Assembly (NCBI GenBank): GCA_021463505.1
Contig: JAJTYR010000030.1
Location: 1 to 40,289, forward strand
Length of the DNA: 40,289 nt
DNA from: Burkholderiaceae bacterium
GTDB lineage: Bacteria > Pseudomonadota > Gammaproteobacteria > Burkholderiales > Burkholderiaceae_E
Reading direction: 5' to 3'
The position numbers and the translations under genes were made by a program. Below the pieces are notes generated by a model. It was not told the origin of the DNA, searched no databases, and worked only from the letters and a program-made list of their open reading frames with translations. Positions 16,408 to 23,729 of this stretch are shown piece after piece. Position 1 is the first letter of the stretch; each line of letters opens with the position of its first letter.

Positions 16408-16713
16408 CTACCGCTTCCGGGCGCTCGCGTCGTTGTCAACGCCCGCCGTCTCCGCCAGCACGTAACGCAGGCATTCCTCGACGCCGGTCGCCGACAGCGT
16501 CTCGCCCGGCCGGGGGACGAGTGCGATGACGGTCGTGTCCCCATCGCGGCGCGTGTCGCAGGTGCCGATCTTCGAGCATTCGCCGGAGGGGCACGACCAC
16601 CAACTCGTGCCGCGGCAGGCCGACACCCGGTCGATGACGTCCTGTTCGTCGCGGGTGGTGCCGTCGATCCGGACCAGCAGTTCGTCGCCGTGTCTTTCGA
16701 TCCTGAAGCTCAT
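16408..16713 (-). CDS. Hypothetical 101-residue Cys-containing protein
   Basis: I do not recognise this family. The start is well supported: AAGGAGGAG lies upstream of the ATG, and a good promoter sits at 16756-16783. The protein opens with a beta-rich part (MSFRIERHGDELLVRIDG), then a Cys/Trp-rich centre (CRGTSWWSCPSGECSKIGTC, five cysteines within 20 residues), a strand-like VIALVPRPGE, and a helix EECLRYVLAE. No signal peptide is seen. The cysteine cluster could bind a metal or be redox-active, but the count and spacing fit no motif I know. It converges on the GntR gene with seven bases between stops. Confidence 0.7.
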   Translation of the reverse strand: MSFRIERHGDELLVRIDGTTRDEQDVIDRVSACRGTSWWSCPSGECSKIGTCDTRRDGDTTVIALVPRPGETLSATGVEECLRYVLAETAGVDNDASARKR

Positions 16714-16755
16714 GTCTCCTCCTTCAGCGCCGCAACGCGTGCTGCAGCGGATTCA

Positions 16756-16783
16756 CTTTATTCCCGCTGCCGGCGCTGTCAAT
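16756..16783 (-). promoter_or_regulatory. Sigma-70-type promoter of the small hypothetical gene
   Basis: On the minus strand a perfect -35 TTGACA (16783-16778) is followed after 16 bases by TAAAGT (16761-16756). This would start transcription about 36 bases before the ATG at 16713. A consensus -35 in a GC-rich context suggests solid expression of this unknown gene. Confidence 0.5.
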
Positions 16784-16848
16784 GGGCCGGCGAAGGCGGC
16801 ACCGGCGGGCCCAAGGGCTATCATCGGCCACCCACCGGACGCCCGGCG

Positions 16849-17472
16849 ATGGAAACGGTAGCCGTCATCGACTTCGAGACCACCGGCATGTCACCGGAGA
16901 CCGGTGCACGCGCGACCGAGATTGCCGCCGTGCTGCTGCGCGACGGCCGCGTGGTCGATCGCTACCAGGGCCTGATGAACGCGGGTGCGTACGTGCCCCC
17001 GTTCATCGAGCAGCTCACCGGCATCAGCAACGCGATGGTGCGCGCCGCCCCGCCTGCGGCGAAGGTGATGCGCGAAGTGGCCGACTTCGTCGGTGCGCAC
17101 CCGCTGGTCGCGCACAACGCGTCGTTCGACTGCCGGTTCTGGGACGCCGAACTGGGTCGGATCGGAAGGGCGCGGGTGCAGGCGTTCGCCTGCACGATGC
17201 TGCTCGCGCGGCGCATCTACCCGGAGGCACCGAACCACAAGCTGGGCACGCTGGTGGAGTTCGCGGGTCTGCCCGTCGCTGGGCGCCACCACCGCGCGAT
17301 GGCCGATGCGGAGATGGCGGCGAACCTGCTGGCCAGGCTCGAGCGCGAACTGGAACGGCGCTTCGGGCTGGCGCCGGTCACGCACGACATGCTGCGCGAG
17401 ATCCAGGCTTCGCCCCGCCATGCGATGCCCGGCTGCATTGCCCGCCACGGGGGCCGTGCCAGAGCCGTGTAG
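16849..17472 (+). CDS. DEDDh 3'-5' exonuclease (DnaQ-like)
   Basis: A 207-residue exonuclease of the DNA polymerase III epsilon type. All five DEDDh residues can be placed: Asp and Glu in VIDFETTG (ExoI), the Asp in VAHNASFDCRFW (ExoII), and His plus Asp in RHHRAMADAEMAA (ExoIII). It lacks the C-terminal polymerase-binding tail of true DnaQ, so it is more likely a stand-alone exonuclease of the 3'-5' repair or RNA-trimming sort than the replicative proofreader. The start at 16849 is the ATG from which family similarity runs; no strong ribosome-binding site is seen. It converges on the vWA gene with a 25-base gap. Confidence 0.9.
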   Translation: METVAVIDFETTGMSPETGARATEIAAVLLRDGRVVDRYQGLMNAGAYVPPFIEQLTGISNAMVRAAPPAAKVMREVADFVGAHPLVAHNASFDCRFWDAELGRIGRARVQAFACTMLLARRIYPEAPNHKLGTLVEFAGLPVAGRHHRAMADAEMAANLLARLERELERRFGLAPVTHDMLREIQASPRHAMPGCIARHGGRARAV

Positions 17473-17497
17473 CGGCGGCCCCCATCCACGACGTGCG

Positions 17498-19702
17498 TCA
17501 GGTGGCCAGCATGAGGCGCAGCATGCTGGCGACCTCTTCGGGGAGGTTCCGGGCAAGGCGCCGCGCCTCGCGCAGCGCAGCCCGATCGAAGGGATCGGAG
17601 CCCGAATCGCCGGCGAGCTCGACGACGAGCCAGGCCAGCAACATGGCTTCGTCGACCCCGTCTCGGTGCGAGGCGTCCTGCAGTCCGAAGACCCAGAGGT
17701 TGGGCAGCAACCGGGCGACGCCGGCGATGGCATCGGGGAGCCGTGCATGGTCGCGCCACGACCGGTTGACGAGATCCGCGAGTTGGCGCGTCGCCTCCTT
17801 GCGCCCGGTTGCGTCGATCGGGTACACGTAGTCGGGGAAACCGGTCTCGACGGCCTGATGGCGGAAGAGATCAACGTCGTTCGCCATGTCGTACATGTCG
17901 AAACTCGCGGCACTGCACCGGGAGAACACCACCGTCGAGTCCGCTACGAGCGTGGACGCGGATGTTGCCACCGATCCCATGCCGCCCCAGCCCGCCGCGA
18001 GCATCTGCCTGGCCTTCACGTTCTGCGGCAACGCTTCGGCGCGTTCGGCGGCATCGCGTTCGAGGACCAGGACCATCGAGGTGTCAGGGGTGACCAGCTG
18101 ATAGCGCTCGGCGAACGCACCGCGTTGCGGCCCAGGCAGCGCGGCGACCGCGAGACCCGCGGCCACGCGGGGCAGTGTGTCGGCACCGGGCGCATCGGCG
18201 TCGGTCGTGGCAACGACACGCTCGCGCGCCAGCGGCACGGCCTGCGAGCGGGGCGCATCGTCGCGCCATGCGAGCCTTACCTCTCCGTCGGGGCACGCCG
18301 CGAAGCGCGCGAGCGCGTGCAGCGTCTCGCCGGCGAACAGCGTGGTGGGCAGCGGCGCCTGCCAGTCGATCGGCGCCGGCCAGTGCACCGTGGCTTCGTT
18401 GGCGCGCGGCTGGCGCAGTCGCGCGAACAGCCGCATCAGCGCCGCCTCGATCGACTCGTTCGGCGTGACGAACTCGACGGATCCGCCGGTGGCCTGCGCC
18501 AGGTGCGAGAGCAGGCTTTCGGCAGGGCTGGCGCCGACCGCGACGATGAAGATCCGCTGGTCCTGCGCGCGCGCACGGGCGATGATCGCGTCGCCAGCCC
18601 AGGTCTCGCCGTCGGTGATCATGAACACGTCGGCGTTGCGACCCTCGGCGCCTCCCTGCTCGAACAGCGAGGCGAGCGCGGCCTCGATTTCGGTGCCGCC
18701 GAGATCGGCCTGCAGCGCATCGGCCCAGCCGAGGCAGGTTGCGCGGTGCGCGGCGCTGGCGTGGCGCAATCCCGATTCGGCGTGGACCACGCGGGAGCCG
18801 AACGCGCTGACCGAGATGCGGTCTTCGGGCGCGAGCCGCTCGACCAGCCGTGCGACGGCCGAGCGCGCCTGCGCGATGCTGTCGCCGGCCATCGAGCCGG
18901 AGCAGTCGACCAGCACTTTCAGCGTGAGCGGTGCGTCGTTCACGTGGTCGAGCGTGGGCAGGAACGATGCGAGCGCGACCCAGCCGTCGCCGTCGCGCGC
19001 CAACGTGGACATCGGACGTCTCGCGAGGCCGTCGACCACGACGACGAAGTCGCGGTCGAGGTGACCGTTCAGCGAGACGACGACCGATTCGGCGGTGCGC
19101 TGCATCTGCGCAGGGTGGCTCGGGCAGCTGACCGCACCTTCGGCCAGCGCGCCGGCGAGCTCCACCGAGAACCGCGCAGGGTAGGACACGCCGAGGTCGG
19201 CCTCGGGCACCGCATGCGGGGCAACGCCGGCCGCTGCCGCGCTGCCGTAGCGCGGCGCGACGGTGGTGGGGATCGCAATGCGCACCTGGCCCTGGACGAA
19301 CGACAGCAGCTCGCCGTAGCGGATCTCGACCGTAGCCTCTTCGCCGGCCATCAGGTTGCCGACCGACACCGTGTAGAGGCCGTCGCCGGTGCGTTCGAGC
19401 AGCACGGCGGAGTCGCCCTCGTCGATCGCCTCTTCGTAGGCCTGCTCGGCGGCCTTGCGCTCGGCCACCTTGCCGGCGAGGCGCCGCTCGCCCAGCGTGA
19501 ACTCGAGCGCGAGCAGCACGGCCGAGTGGGGCAGCGGGAAGGTGTAGACCGCCTCGACGTTGCGTCCGCTGTGGTTGACGTAGCGCTGGCGAAGCGTGGT
19601 TTGCAGCAGCAGGCCGTCGGCGCGCGCGGTGCCGACGACTTCGACCAGCGGCACCGTGGTGCCGTCTTCGCTGCGCATCAATGCCGGTTCAGCCATGTTC
19701 AT
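17498..19702 (-). CDS. VIT and von Willebrand factor A domain protein
   Basis: A 734-residue protein. A VIT domain occupies about residues 1-135, with QRYVNHSGRNVEAVYTFPLP and the AYEEAIDEG and LMAGEEATVEIRY segments. A vWA domain follows at about 255-440 with an intact MIDAS metal site (DCSGSM near residue 266, then a Thr/Asp in FMITDGETW). The C-terminal 300 residues hold a beta-rich part and a helical tail (HARLPDAIAGVARLLPNLWVFG). No signal peptide, sortase motif or membrane anchor is visible, unlike the surface-displayed relatives. The gene overlaps the end of the MerR gene, so the two are coupled. Start could be 19702 or 19696. Role unknown; protein-protein scaffolding under MerR control is the likely theme. 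Confidence 0.85.
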   Translation of the reverse strand: MNMAEPALMRSEDGTTVPLVEVVGTARADGLLLQTTLRQRYVNHSGRNVEAVYTFPLPHSAVLLALEFTLGERRLAGKVAERKAAEQAYEEAIDEGDSAVLLERTGDGLYTVSVGNLMAGEEATVEIRYGELLSFVQGQVRIAIPTTVAPRYGSAAAAGVAPHAVPEADLGVSYPARFSVELAGALAEGAVSCPSHPAQMQRTAESVVVSLNGHLDRDFVVVVDGLARRPMSTLARDGDGWVALASFLPTLDHVNDAPLTLKVLVDCSGSMAGDSIAQARSAVARLVERLAPEDRISVSAFGSRVVHAESGLRHASAAHRATCLGWADALQADLGGTEIEAALASLFEQGGAEGRNADVFMITDGETWAGDAIIARARAQDQRIFIVAVGASPAESLLSHLAQATGGSVEFVTPNESIEAALMRLFARLRQPRANEATVHWPAPIDWQAPLPTTLFAGETLHALARFAACPDGEVRLAWRDDAPRSQAVPLARERVVATTDADAPGADTLPRVAAGLAVAALPGPQRGAFAERYQLVTPDTSMVLVLERDAAERAEALPQNVKARQMLAAGWGGMGSVATSASTLVADSTVVFSRCSAASFDMYDMANDVDLFRHQAVETGFPDYVYPIDATGRKEATRQLADLVNRSWRDHARLPDAIAGVARLLPNLWVFGLQDASHRDGVDEAMLLAWLVVELAGDSGSDPFDRAALREARRLARNLPEEVASMLRLMLAT

Positions 19703-20144
19703 CCTGCCTGTTCCTCTTGTTGTGCGCTTCGTGCGCGTGGCCGCGCACCCGCTCGACCAGTTCGGTGACGCCGGCGAACAGCGCGCGCACCTGCTCGGGC
19801 GTGAGCCCGGCGCGCCCCGGCTCGATCGCGAGCTCGACGCCGTCGGCGACGACGAGGTGCGACCACACTTCGACGGTGCCCGGGCCACGCGGCCGCGGCG
19901 GTATGTCGGGCGGGGCGCCGTGCAGCAGCTCGCGGATGCGGTCGAGCGAAACCCCGGCCTGCGTCCACTTGCGCACCTGCAGCAACTGGTCGAGATGCCG
20001 GCCCGTGTAATAGGCCGCCCGGGTTTCGCCGATGGGTCGGTCGACGAGGCCGAGCTGGACGTAGTAGCGGACAGTGCGCCGCGGCAGCTCGGTCAGCGAG
20101 CAGAGCTCCTCGAAAGCGAATCGGCGGGGGTCGGGGCTGGCCAT
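19689..20144 (-). CDS. MerR-family transcriptional regulator
   Basis: A 151-residue regulator with an N-terminal MerR winged helix (FAFEELCSLTELPRRTVRYYVQLGLVDRP, then the wing and AGVSLDRIRELL). The C-terminal half (about 80-150) is a variable effector or dimer region with a Glu/Val-rich stretch and no cysteine pair, so it is unlikely to sense a metal through thiols. I chose the ATG at 20144: the alternative ATG at 20165 lies upstream of the TATAAT box and would not be on the mRNA. The predicted transcript starts at or next to the ATG, implying leaderless translation. It is co-transcribed with the VIT/vWA gene, overlapping its start by 14 bases. Confidence 0.87.
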   Translation of the reverse strand: MASPDPRRFAFEELCSLTELPRRTVRYYVQLGLVDRPIGETRAAYYTGRHLDQLLQVRKWTQAGVSLDRIRELLHGAPPDIPPRPRGPGTVEVWSHLVVADGVELAIEPGRAGLTPEQVRALFAGVTELVERVRGHAHEAHNKRNRQDEHG

Positions 20145-20150
20145 TGATAC

Positions 20151-20188
20151 ATTATAGCAGTTCAACAGTATAAATCAAGTGATATAAT
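20151..20188. promoter_or_regulatory. Overlapping divergent promoters in an AT-rich island
   Basis: Minus strand: TTGATT (20178-20173), 16 bases, TATAAT (20156-20151), which would start at about the A of the MerR ATG. Plus strand: TTCAAC (20161-20166), 16 bases, TATAAT (20183-20188), which would drive the Usp gene with a 69-base leader. The two promoters occupy the same 38 bp. Two imperfect direct repeats (TTCAACAGTATA and ATCAAGTGATATA) run through it and may be the MerR binding site. Confidence 0.6.
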
Positions 20189-20263
20189 GCAGCAGACCGA
20201 TGCGCACCATCGGGTGGGCGGAGCGTTCATACTCCCGACCGATATCCGACCCGGAGAGACCCC

Positions 20264-20710
20264 ATGTACGACCGCATCCTGGTTCCCATCGACGGCAGTC
20301 CGACCTCGCAGCGTGCGCTGGCCGAAGCGGCCGGCCTTGCCCGGCTGTGTGCGGCGAAGCTGCGGTTGCTGCACGTGATGGATCCGCTGACGCACATCAC
20401 CGGCTACGAGCGGCCCGACGTGTTCGTGCGCGAGATCGAGCCGGCGCTGCGCAAAGCTGCGCAGGACCTGCTCGCGAAGGCGCGCGAGAGCGTCGGCGAC
20501 GACCGGGTGCAGGTCGAGACGGCGCTGGTCGACAGCCAGGGCGAGCGCGTGTCGGAGATCATCGTCGGGCAGGCGAAGGCCTGGCCGGCGGACCTGGTCG
20601 TCATCGGCACGCACGGCCGCCGTGGCGTCGATCGCGTGCTGATGGGCAGTGACGCCGAGCAGGTCGCGCGGCGCTCGCCGGTGCCGGTGCTGTTGGTGCG
20701 GCAGCGGTGA
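20264..20710 (+). CDS. Universal stress protein (UspA family)
   Basis: A 148-residue single-domain Usp with the opening YDRILVPIDGSPTSQRAL and the ATP-binding signature G-2x-G-9x-G-S (GTHG, then GS nine residues on) near the C terminus. A GGAGAG site precedes the ATG. It is divergent from the MerR-VIT/vWA pair and shares its AT-rich promoter island, so the MerR protein may control both sides. It is clearly different in sequence from the Usp at 1.8 kb: it has a longer insert (THITGYERPDVFVREIE) of the kind seen in Burkholderiales Usp proteins. Confidence 0.92.
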   Translation: MYDRILVPIDGSPTSQRALAEAAGLARLCAAKLRLLHVMDPLTHITGYERPDVFVREIEPALRKAAQDLLAKARESVGDDRVQVETALVDSQGERVSEIIVGQAKAWPADLVVIGTHGRRGVDRVLMGSDAEQVARRSPVPVLLVRQR

Positions 20711-20717
20711 CGACAGC

Positions 20718-21013
20718 GCTTACGACGCCAGGACGCACCTGCCCGGACTGCTCGAGCGCGCGGCGAGCGCTTCGTCATCACGCGCCATGGCAAGCCGGTC
20801 GCGCAGCTGATTCCGTTCGAAGCGGGTGACGACGCCGCGATCCGCGAGGCGATCGTCAAGGATGAGGCCATCCGCGCGCGCCTGGGCCGGGGTACACGCC
20901 TCGAACTGCTCGACGCGTTCACGGCCCTGCCGATCTCGCTCGCGCCGCCGATGATCCGCCGCGTCGACTTCATCGCGCGCGCGCCCGATCCCGTGCATCA
21001 TGCGCGCGGATGA
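20718..21013 (+). pseudogene. Frameshifted PHD/YefM-type antitoxin remnant
   Basis: Two pieces of a PHD/YefM antitoxin lie in different frames. The first (20718 on) reads AYDARTHLPGLLERA, the second (from about 20762) reads GERFVITRHGKPVAQLIPFE and continues to a stop at 21013. Together they match the family's N-terminal pattern of AYDAKTHLPxLLERVxxGExxxITRHGKPVAxL. The shift falls in a repetitive GCGCGCGGCGAGCGC stretch, where a base or a short odd-length piece has been lost. No start codon remains in the first frame and no toxin gene follows. The tail of the second frame overlaps the ATG of the next gene by four bases, which may be chance. Confidence 0.65.
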
Positions 21014-22305
21014 ACTGGATCTTCCTCGGCATCGTGCTGGTCGCGTTCGTCACGGCTGTGTGGCGGCAACTGGCGTTCGTTGCGATCGAGGGCGCGCAGG
21101 CGCCGATGGAGGCGCTGTCCGCGGCGATGATCGCGTCGGCCACCGGGGCGGTCGAACTGGCGATCGGGCTGGTCGGTGTGATGGCGCTGTTCCTCGGGCT
21201 GATGAAGGTCGCCGAGGCGGGCGGACTGCTGACGGTGATCGCGCGGCTGATCCGGCCGCTGATGACACGGCTCTTCCCCGAGGTGCCGCCCGACCACCCG
21301 GCGATGGGGGCGATGGTCCTGAACCTTTCGGCCAACGCGCTCGGGCTGGGCAACGCGGCGACGCCGTTCGGCATTCGCGCGATGCAGGAGCTCGACCGGC
21401 TCAATCCGCGGCCCGGCACGGCGACGAACCCGATGGCGCTGTTCCTCGCGATCAACACCTCGAGCGTCACGCTGCTGCCCACGGCGGTGATCGCGCTGCG
21501 CGCGGCGGCGGGCTCGACGGACCCGGCCGGCATCCTGCCGACGACGCTGTTCGCGTCGCTCTGCGGCACGATCGCCGCGGTCGTCGCGGCGATGTGGCTC
21601 GCGCGCTTCTTCCCGGCGGGCACGCCGCAGGCCGGCGATGCAGTCATCGACCGTCCGTGGGTGCGCGAGAACGTACCCGGCGAACCCATGCCGGCCGACC
21701 CGGGCGGGTATCCGCTGTGGGTGTCCCTGCTCGCGATCGGTGCGCTGGTTGCGCTGATCCCGGTCACGATCGCCTGGGGCCGGACGATCTCGCCGTGGAT
21801 CGTTCCGGGCCTGATGGTCGTCTTCCTCGCCTTCGGCGCGCTGCGCGGCGTGCGCATCTACGAGGCGTTCGTCGAAGGCGCGAAGGGAGGCTTCCGGGTG
21901 GCGGTACGCATCATCCCGTACCTGGTGGCGATCCTGGTGGCGGTGGGCATGTTGCGCGCAAGCGGCGCGCTCGACGCGACGGTGGGCGCGATCGGTGGAT
22001 ACACCGCGGAGTTCGGGTTGCCGCCCGAGGCGCTGCCGATGGCGCTGCTGCGTTCGCTGTCGGGCTCGGGTGCCTACGGCGTGATGGCTTCGATCATCAA
22101 CGACCCGGCGATCGGCCCGGACAGCTACACCGGCTACCTGGTGAGCACGTTGCAGGGATCGAGCGAGACGACCTTCTACGTGCTGGCGGTGTACTTCGGT
22201 GCGGTGCAGGTGCGCCGGGTGCGTCATGCGCTGGCCGCGGCGCTGATCGCCGACGTGGTCGCGGTGGTCGCGGCGGTGGCGATCTGCCGGTGGCTGTACG
22301 GGTGA
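21010..22305 (+). CDS. Fused SpmA-SpmB-type nucleoside-recognition (Gate) membrane protein
   Basis: A 431-residue inner-membrane protein with about ten helices. The N-terminal half (about 1-200) is SpmA-like, with a Gate motif around AMGAMVLNLSANALGLGNAATPFG. The C-terminal half (about 230-431) is SpmB-like, with the second Gate segment LRSLSGSGAYGVMASIIND and LQGSSETTFYVLAVYFG. In Bacillus, SpmA and SpmB are separate spore-core dehydration proteins; fused versions are widespread in Gram-negative bacteria that do not sporulate, where the role is unknown and may be solute transport. It follows the antitoxin remnant and is probably read from its own promoter or through from the Usp gene. Confidence 0.88.
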   Translation: MNWIFLGIVLVAFVTAVWRQLAFVAIEGAQAPMEALSAAMIASATGAVELAIGLVGVMALFLGLMKVAEAGGLLTVIARLIRPLMTRLFPEVPPDHPAMGAMVLNLSANALGLGNAATPFGIRAMQELDRLNPRPGTATNPMALFLAINTSSVTLLPTAVIALRAAAGSTDPAGILPTTLFASLCGTIAAVVAAMWLARFFPAGTPQAGDAVIDRPWVRENVPGEPMPADPGGYPLWVSLLAIGALVALIPVTIAWGRTISPWIVPGLMVVFLAFGALRGVRIYEAFVEGAKGGFRVAVRIIPYLVAILVAVGMLRASGALDATVGAIGGYTAEFGLPPEALPMALLRSLSGSGAYGVMASIINDPAIGPDSYTGYLVSTLQGSSETTFYVLAVYFGAVQVRRVRHALAAALIADVVAVVAAVAICRWLYG

Positions 22306-22391
22306 CGGGTCGTCGAGACGGGGTGGCGCGTGCGCAAGTGCGCATCCGGCCAGGGTGTTGCGTCAGCCGAGCCGCGCGTTGCAGTGGCCGG

Positions 22392-23495
22392 CTACTTGCC
22401 CGCTTCGCGCAGCGCCGCTTCCATCACGGCGGCCCAGGCAGGGTTGTGGCGGCGCATTGGTGCGAGGACATCGCCGATCAGCGCGCCGAGTTCTCGCGCC
22501 TGCGCGACTGCGGTGCGCGCCGCATCCCGCTGGCCCAGCTTCACATGGCAGCAGGCAGCGGTCTCGAGCGCCGGTCGCCAGCCGGGCCGGATCTTCATCG
22601 CCCTCGTCGCGCAGACGAGCGCCTTTGCGGGCATGCCCGCGAAGAAGTGCGCCCACGCGAGGAGGTTGTTCCAGACGAAGTTCTGCGGATCGTGCGGATT
22701 CAGGCGCAGGCCGTGCTCGAAGGGGGCGATCGCTGCCACCGCATCGCCGGAAAGCGCGCGCGCCATGCCGAGGACCAGGTGGCCGAGCGCGAAGCTCGGG
22801 CTCGATTCGATCGCTTTCTCCGCGGCCCTGACGGCCAGTTCGAATCGGTCGGCATAGACGCTCGCGATCGCCAGGCCGTAGTGGGCGTACGGGTTCTGCT
22901 CGTCGAGCTCGACGGCCCGCAGGCCGGCGGCGACGCCCTCGCGCAGGTCCGCGGCCTCGTCGTCGCTCCAGCCATAGGCAACGAGTCCCGCGTCGACCCG
23001 CGCGAGCCACAGGTGGGCTTCGGGCAGATCGGGGTCGACCCGGCAGGCTTGCCGGAACAGCTCGCGCGCCTGCCGATGCGTCTCGCACCCGACCTTGTGG
23101 AACAGCCAGGCGCCGCGATGCACCATGTCCCAGCCGGTCGTGCTGCCGCGGTGCAGCCGCTTCGCGGCCAGCGACGACTCGCTCCTGAGCAACTCCGGCT
23201 CGATCGCGCCTGCCACCTGTTCGGCAATGCGATCCTGCATCGAAAGCATCTCGCCGACCTCGAGGCTGCCTCCGAAGTCGTACCTCTCTGCCCATAGCTG
23301 GCTCGCGTTCGCGGCGTCGACGAGGTGCGCGCTGATGCGGACGCTTCCGGGGGACCTGCGCACGCTGCCTTCGAGCAGGTAGCGCGCGCCGAGCGCGCGC
23401 CCGATCTCCGTGAGCCCGACGGAGCGGCCCCTGAACGCGAAGCTCGAATTGCGCGAGACGACGGCGAACCAGCGGAATCGCGACAGCGCGGTCAT
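22392..23495 (-). pseudogene. 5'-truncated TolB-like/TPR signalling protein
   Basis: The 367 residues from the ATG at 23495 match the C-terminal part of CadC- or adenylate-cyclase-linked proteins. A TolB-like half-domain begins with MTALSRFRWFAVVSRNSSFA and includes ARYLLEGSVRR and HLVDAANASQLWAERYD. TPR-like helices follow (AHLWLARVDAG, PYAHYGLAIASVYADRF, ALGHLVLGMARALSG). Intact relatives carry an N-terminal winged-helix or cyclase domain and the first TolB strand (AVLPF...ADGLVEDI); none of that is found upstream in any frame before the riboswitch of the divergent gene. I read this as a gene that has lost its 5' third or more. It may still be translated as a TPR protein, so decay is likely but not proven. 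Confidence 0.6.
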
Positions 23496-23593
23496 GATCC
23501 TGCTGATGCGGCCGGATCTCGACGCCCGCGTGCCCTGATCGAAGGCGCCGGCGTGGCGGGGTTCTCCGCCGCCGCATGGGCGATCCGTTACAC

Positions 23594-23727
23594 TTGCTTC
23601 CACGTCGAGGCGCCTCCCGGGGCGCCCGCGCACTCGCTGGGGGTGCCGCATTGCAGATGTCGTCTGCATCGCGGCTGAGACCAAACCCTTCGAACCTGAT
23701 CGGGGTAATGCCCGCGCAGGGAAGCAA
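23594..23727 (+). ncRNA. TPP riboswitch (THI element)
   Basis: The conserved core is complete: GGGGGTGCC (P2/P3 start), GGCTGAGA, ACCCTTCGAACCTGATC, GGTAATGCC, and GCGCAGGGAA. These bind thiamine pyrophosphate and here precede the cytX start by two bases, so control of translation initiation is the likely mode. The closing helix P1 appears to be TTGCTTCC (23594-23601) with GGAAGCAA (23720-23727), a perfect 8-bp match. It lies about 36 bases further upstream than usual, with a GGCGCC/GGCGCC hairpin (23609-23626) in between. A TACACT at 23589-23594 may be a -10 box; if it is the real one, transcription would start near 23601 and the distal P1 strand would be absent. Confidence 0.9.
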
Positions 23728-23729
23728 CC

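Noticed and set aside
22325-22350. Hairpin TGCGCA-AG-TGCGCA as terminator between SpmAB and the TPR gene.
   Set aside because: Short, without T-run and with a two-base loop; not better than chance in this GC-rich sequence.
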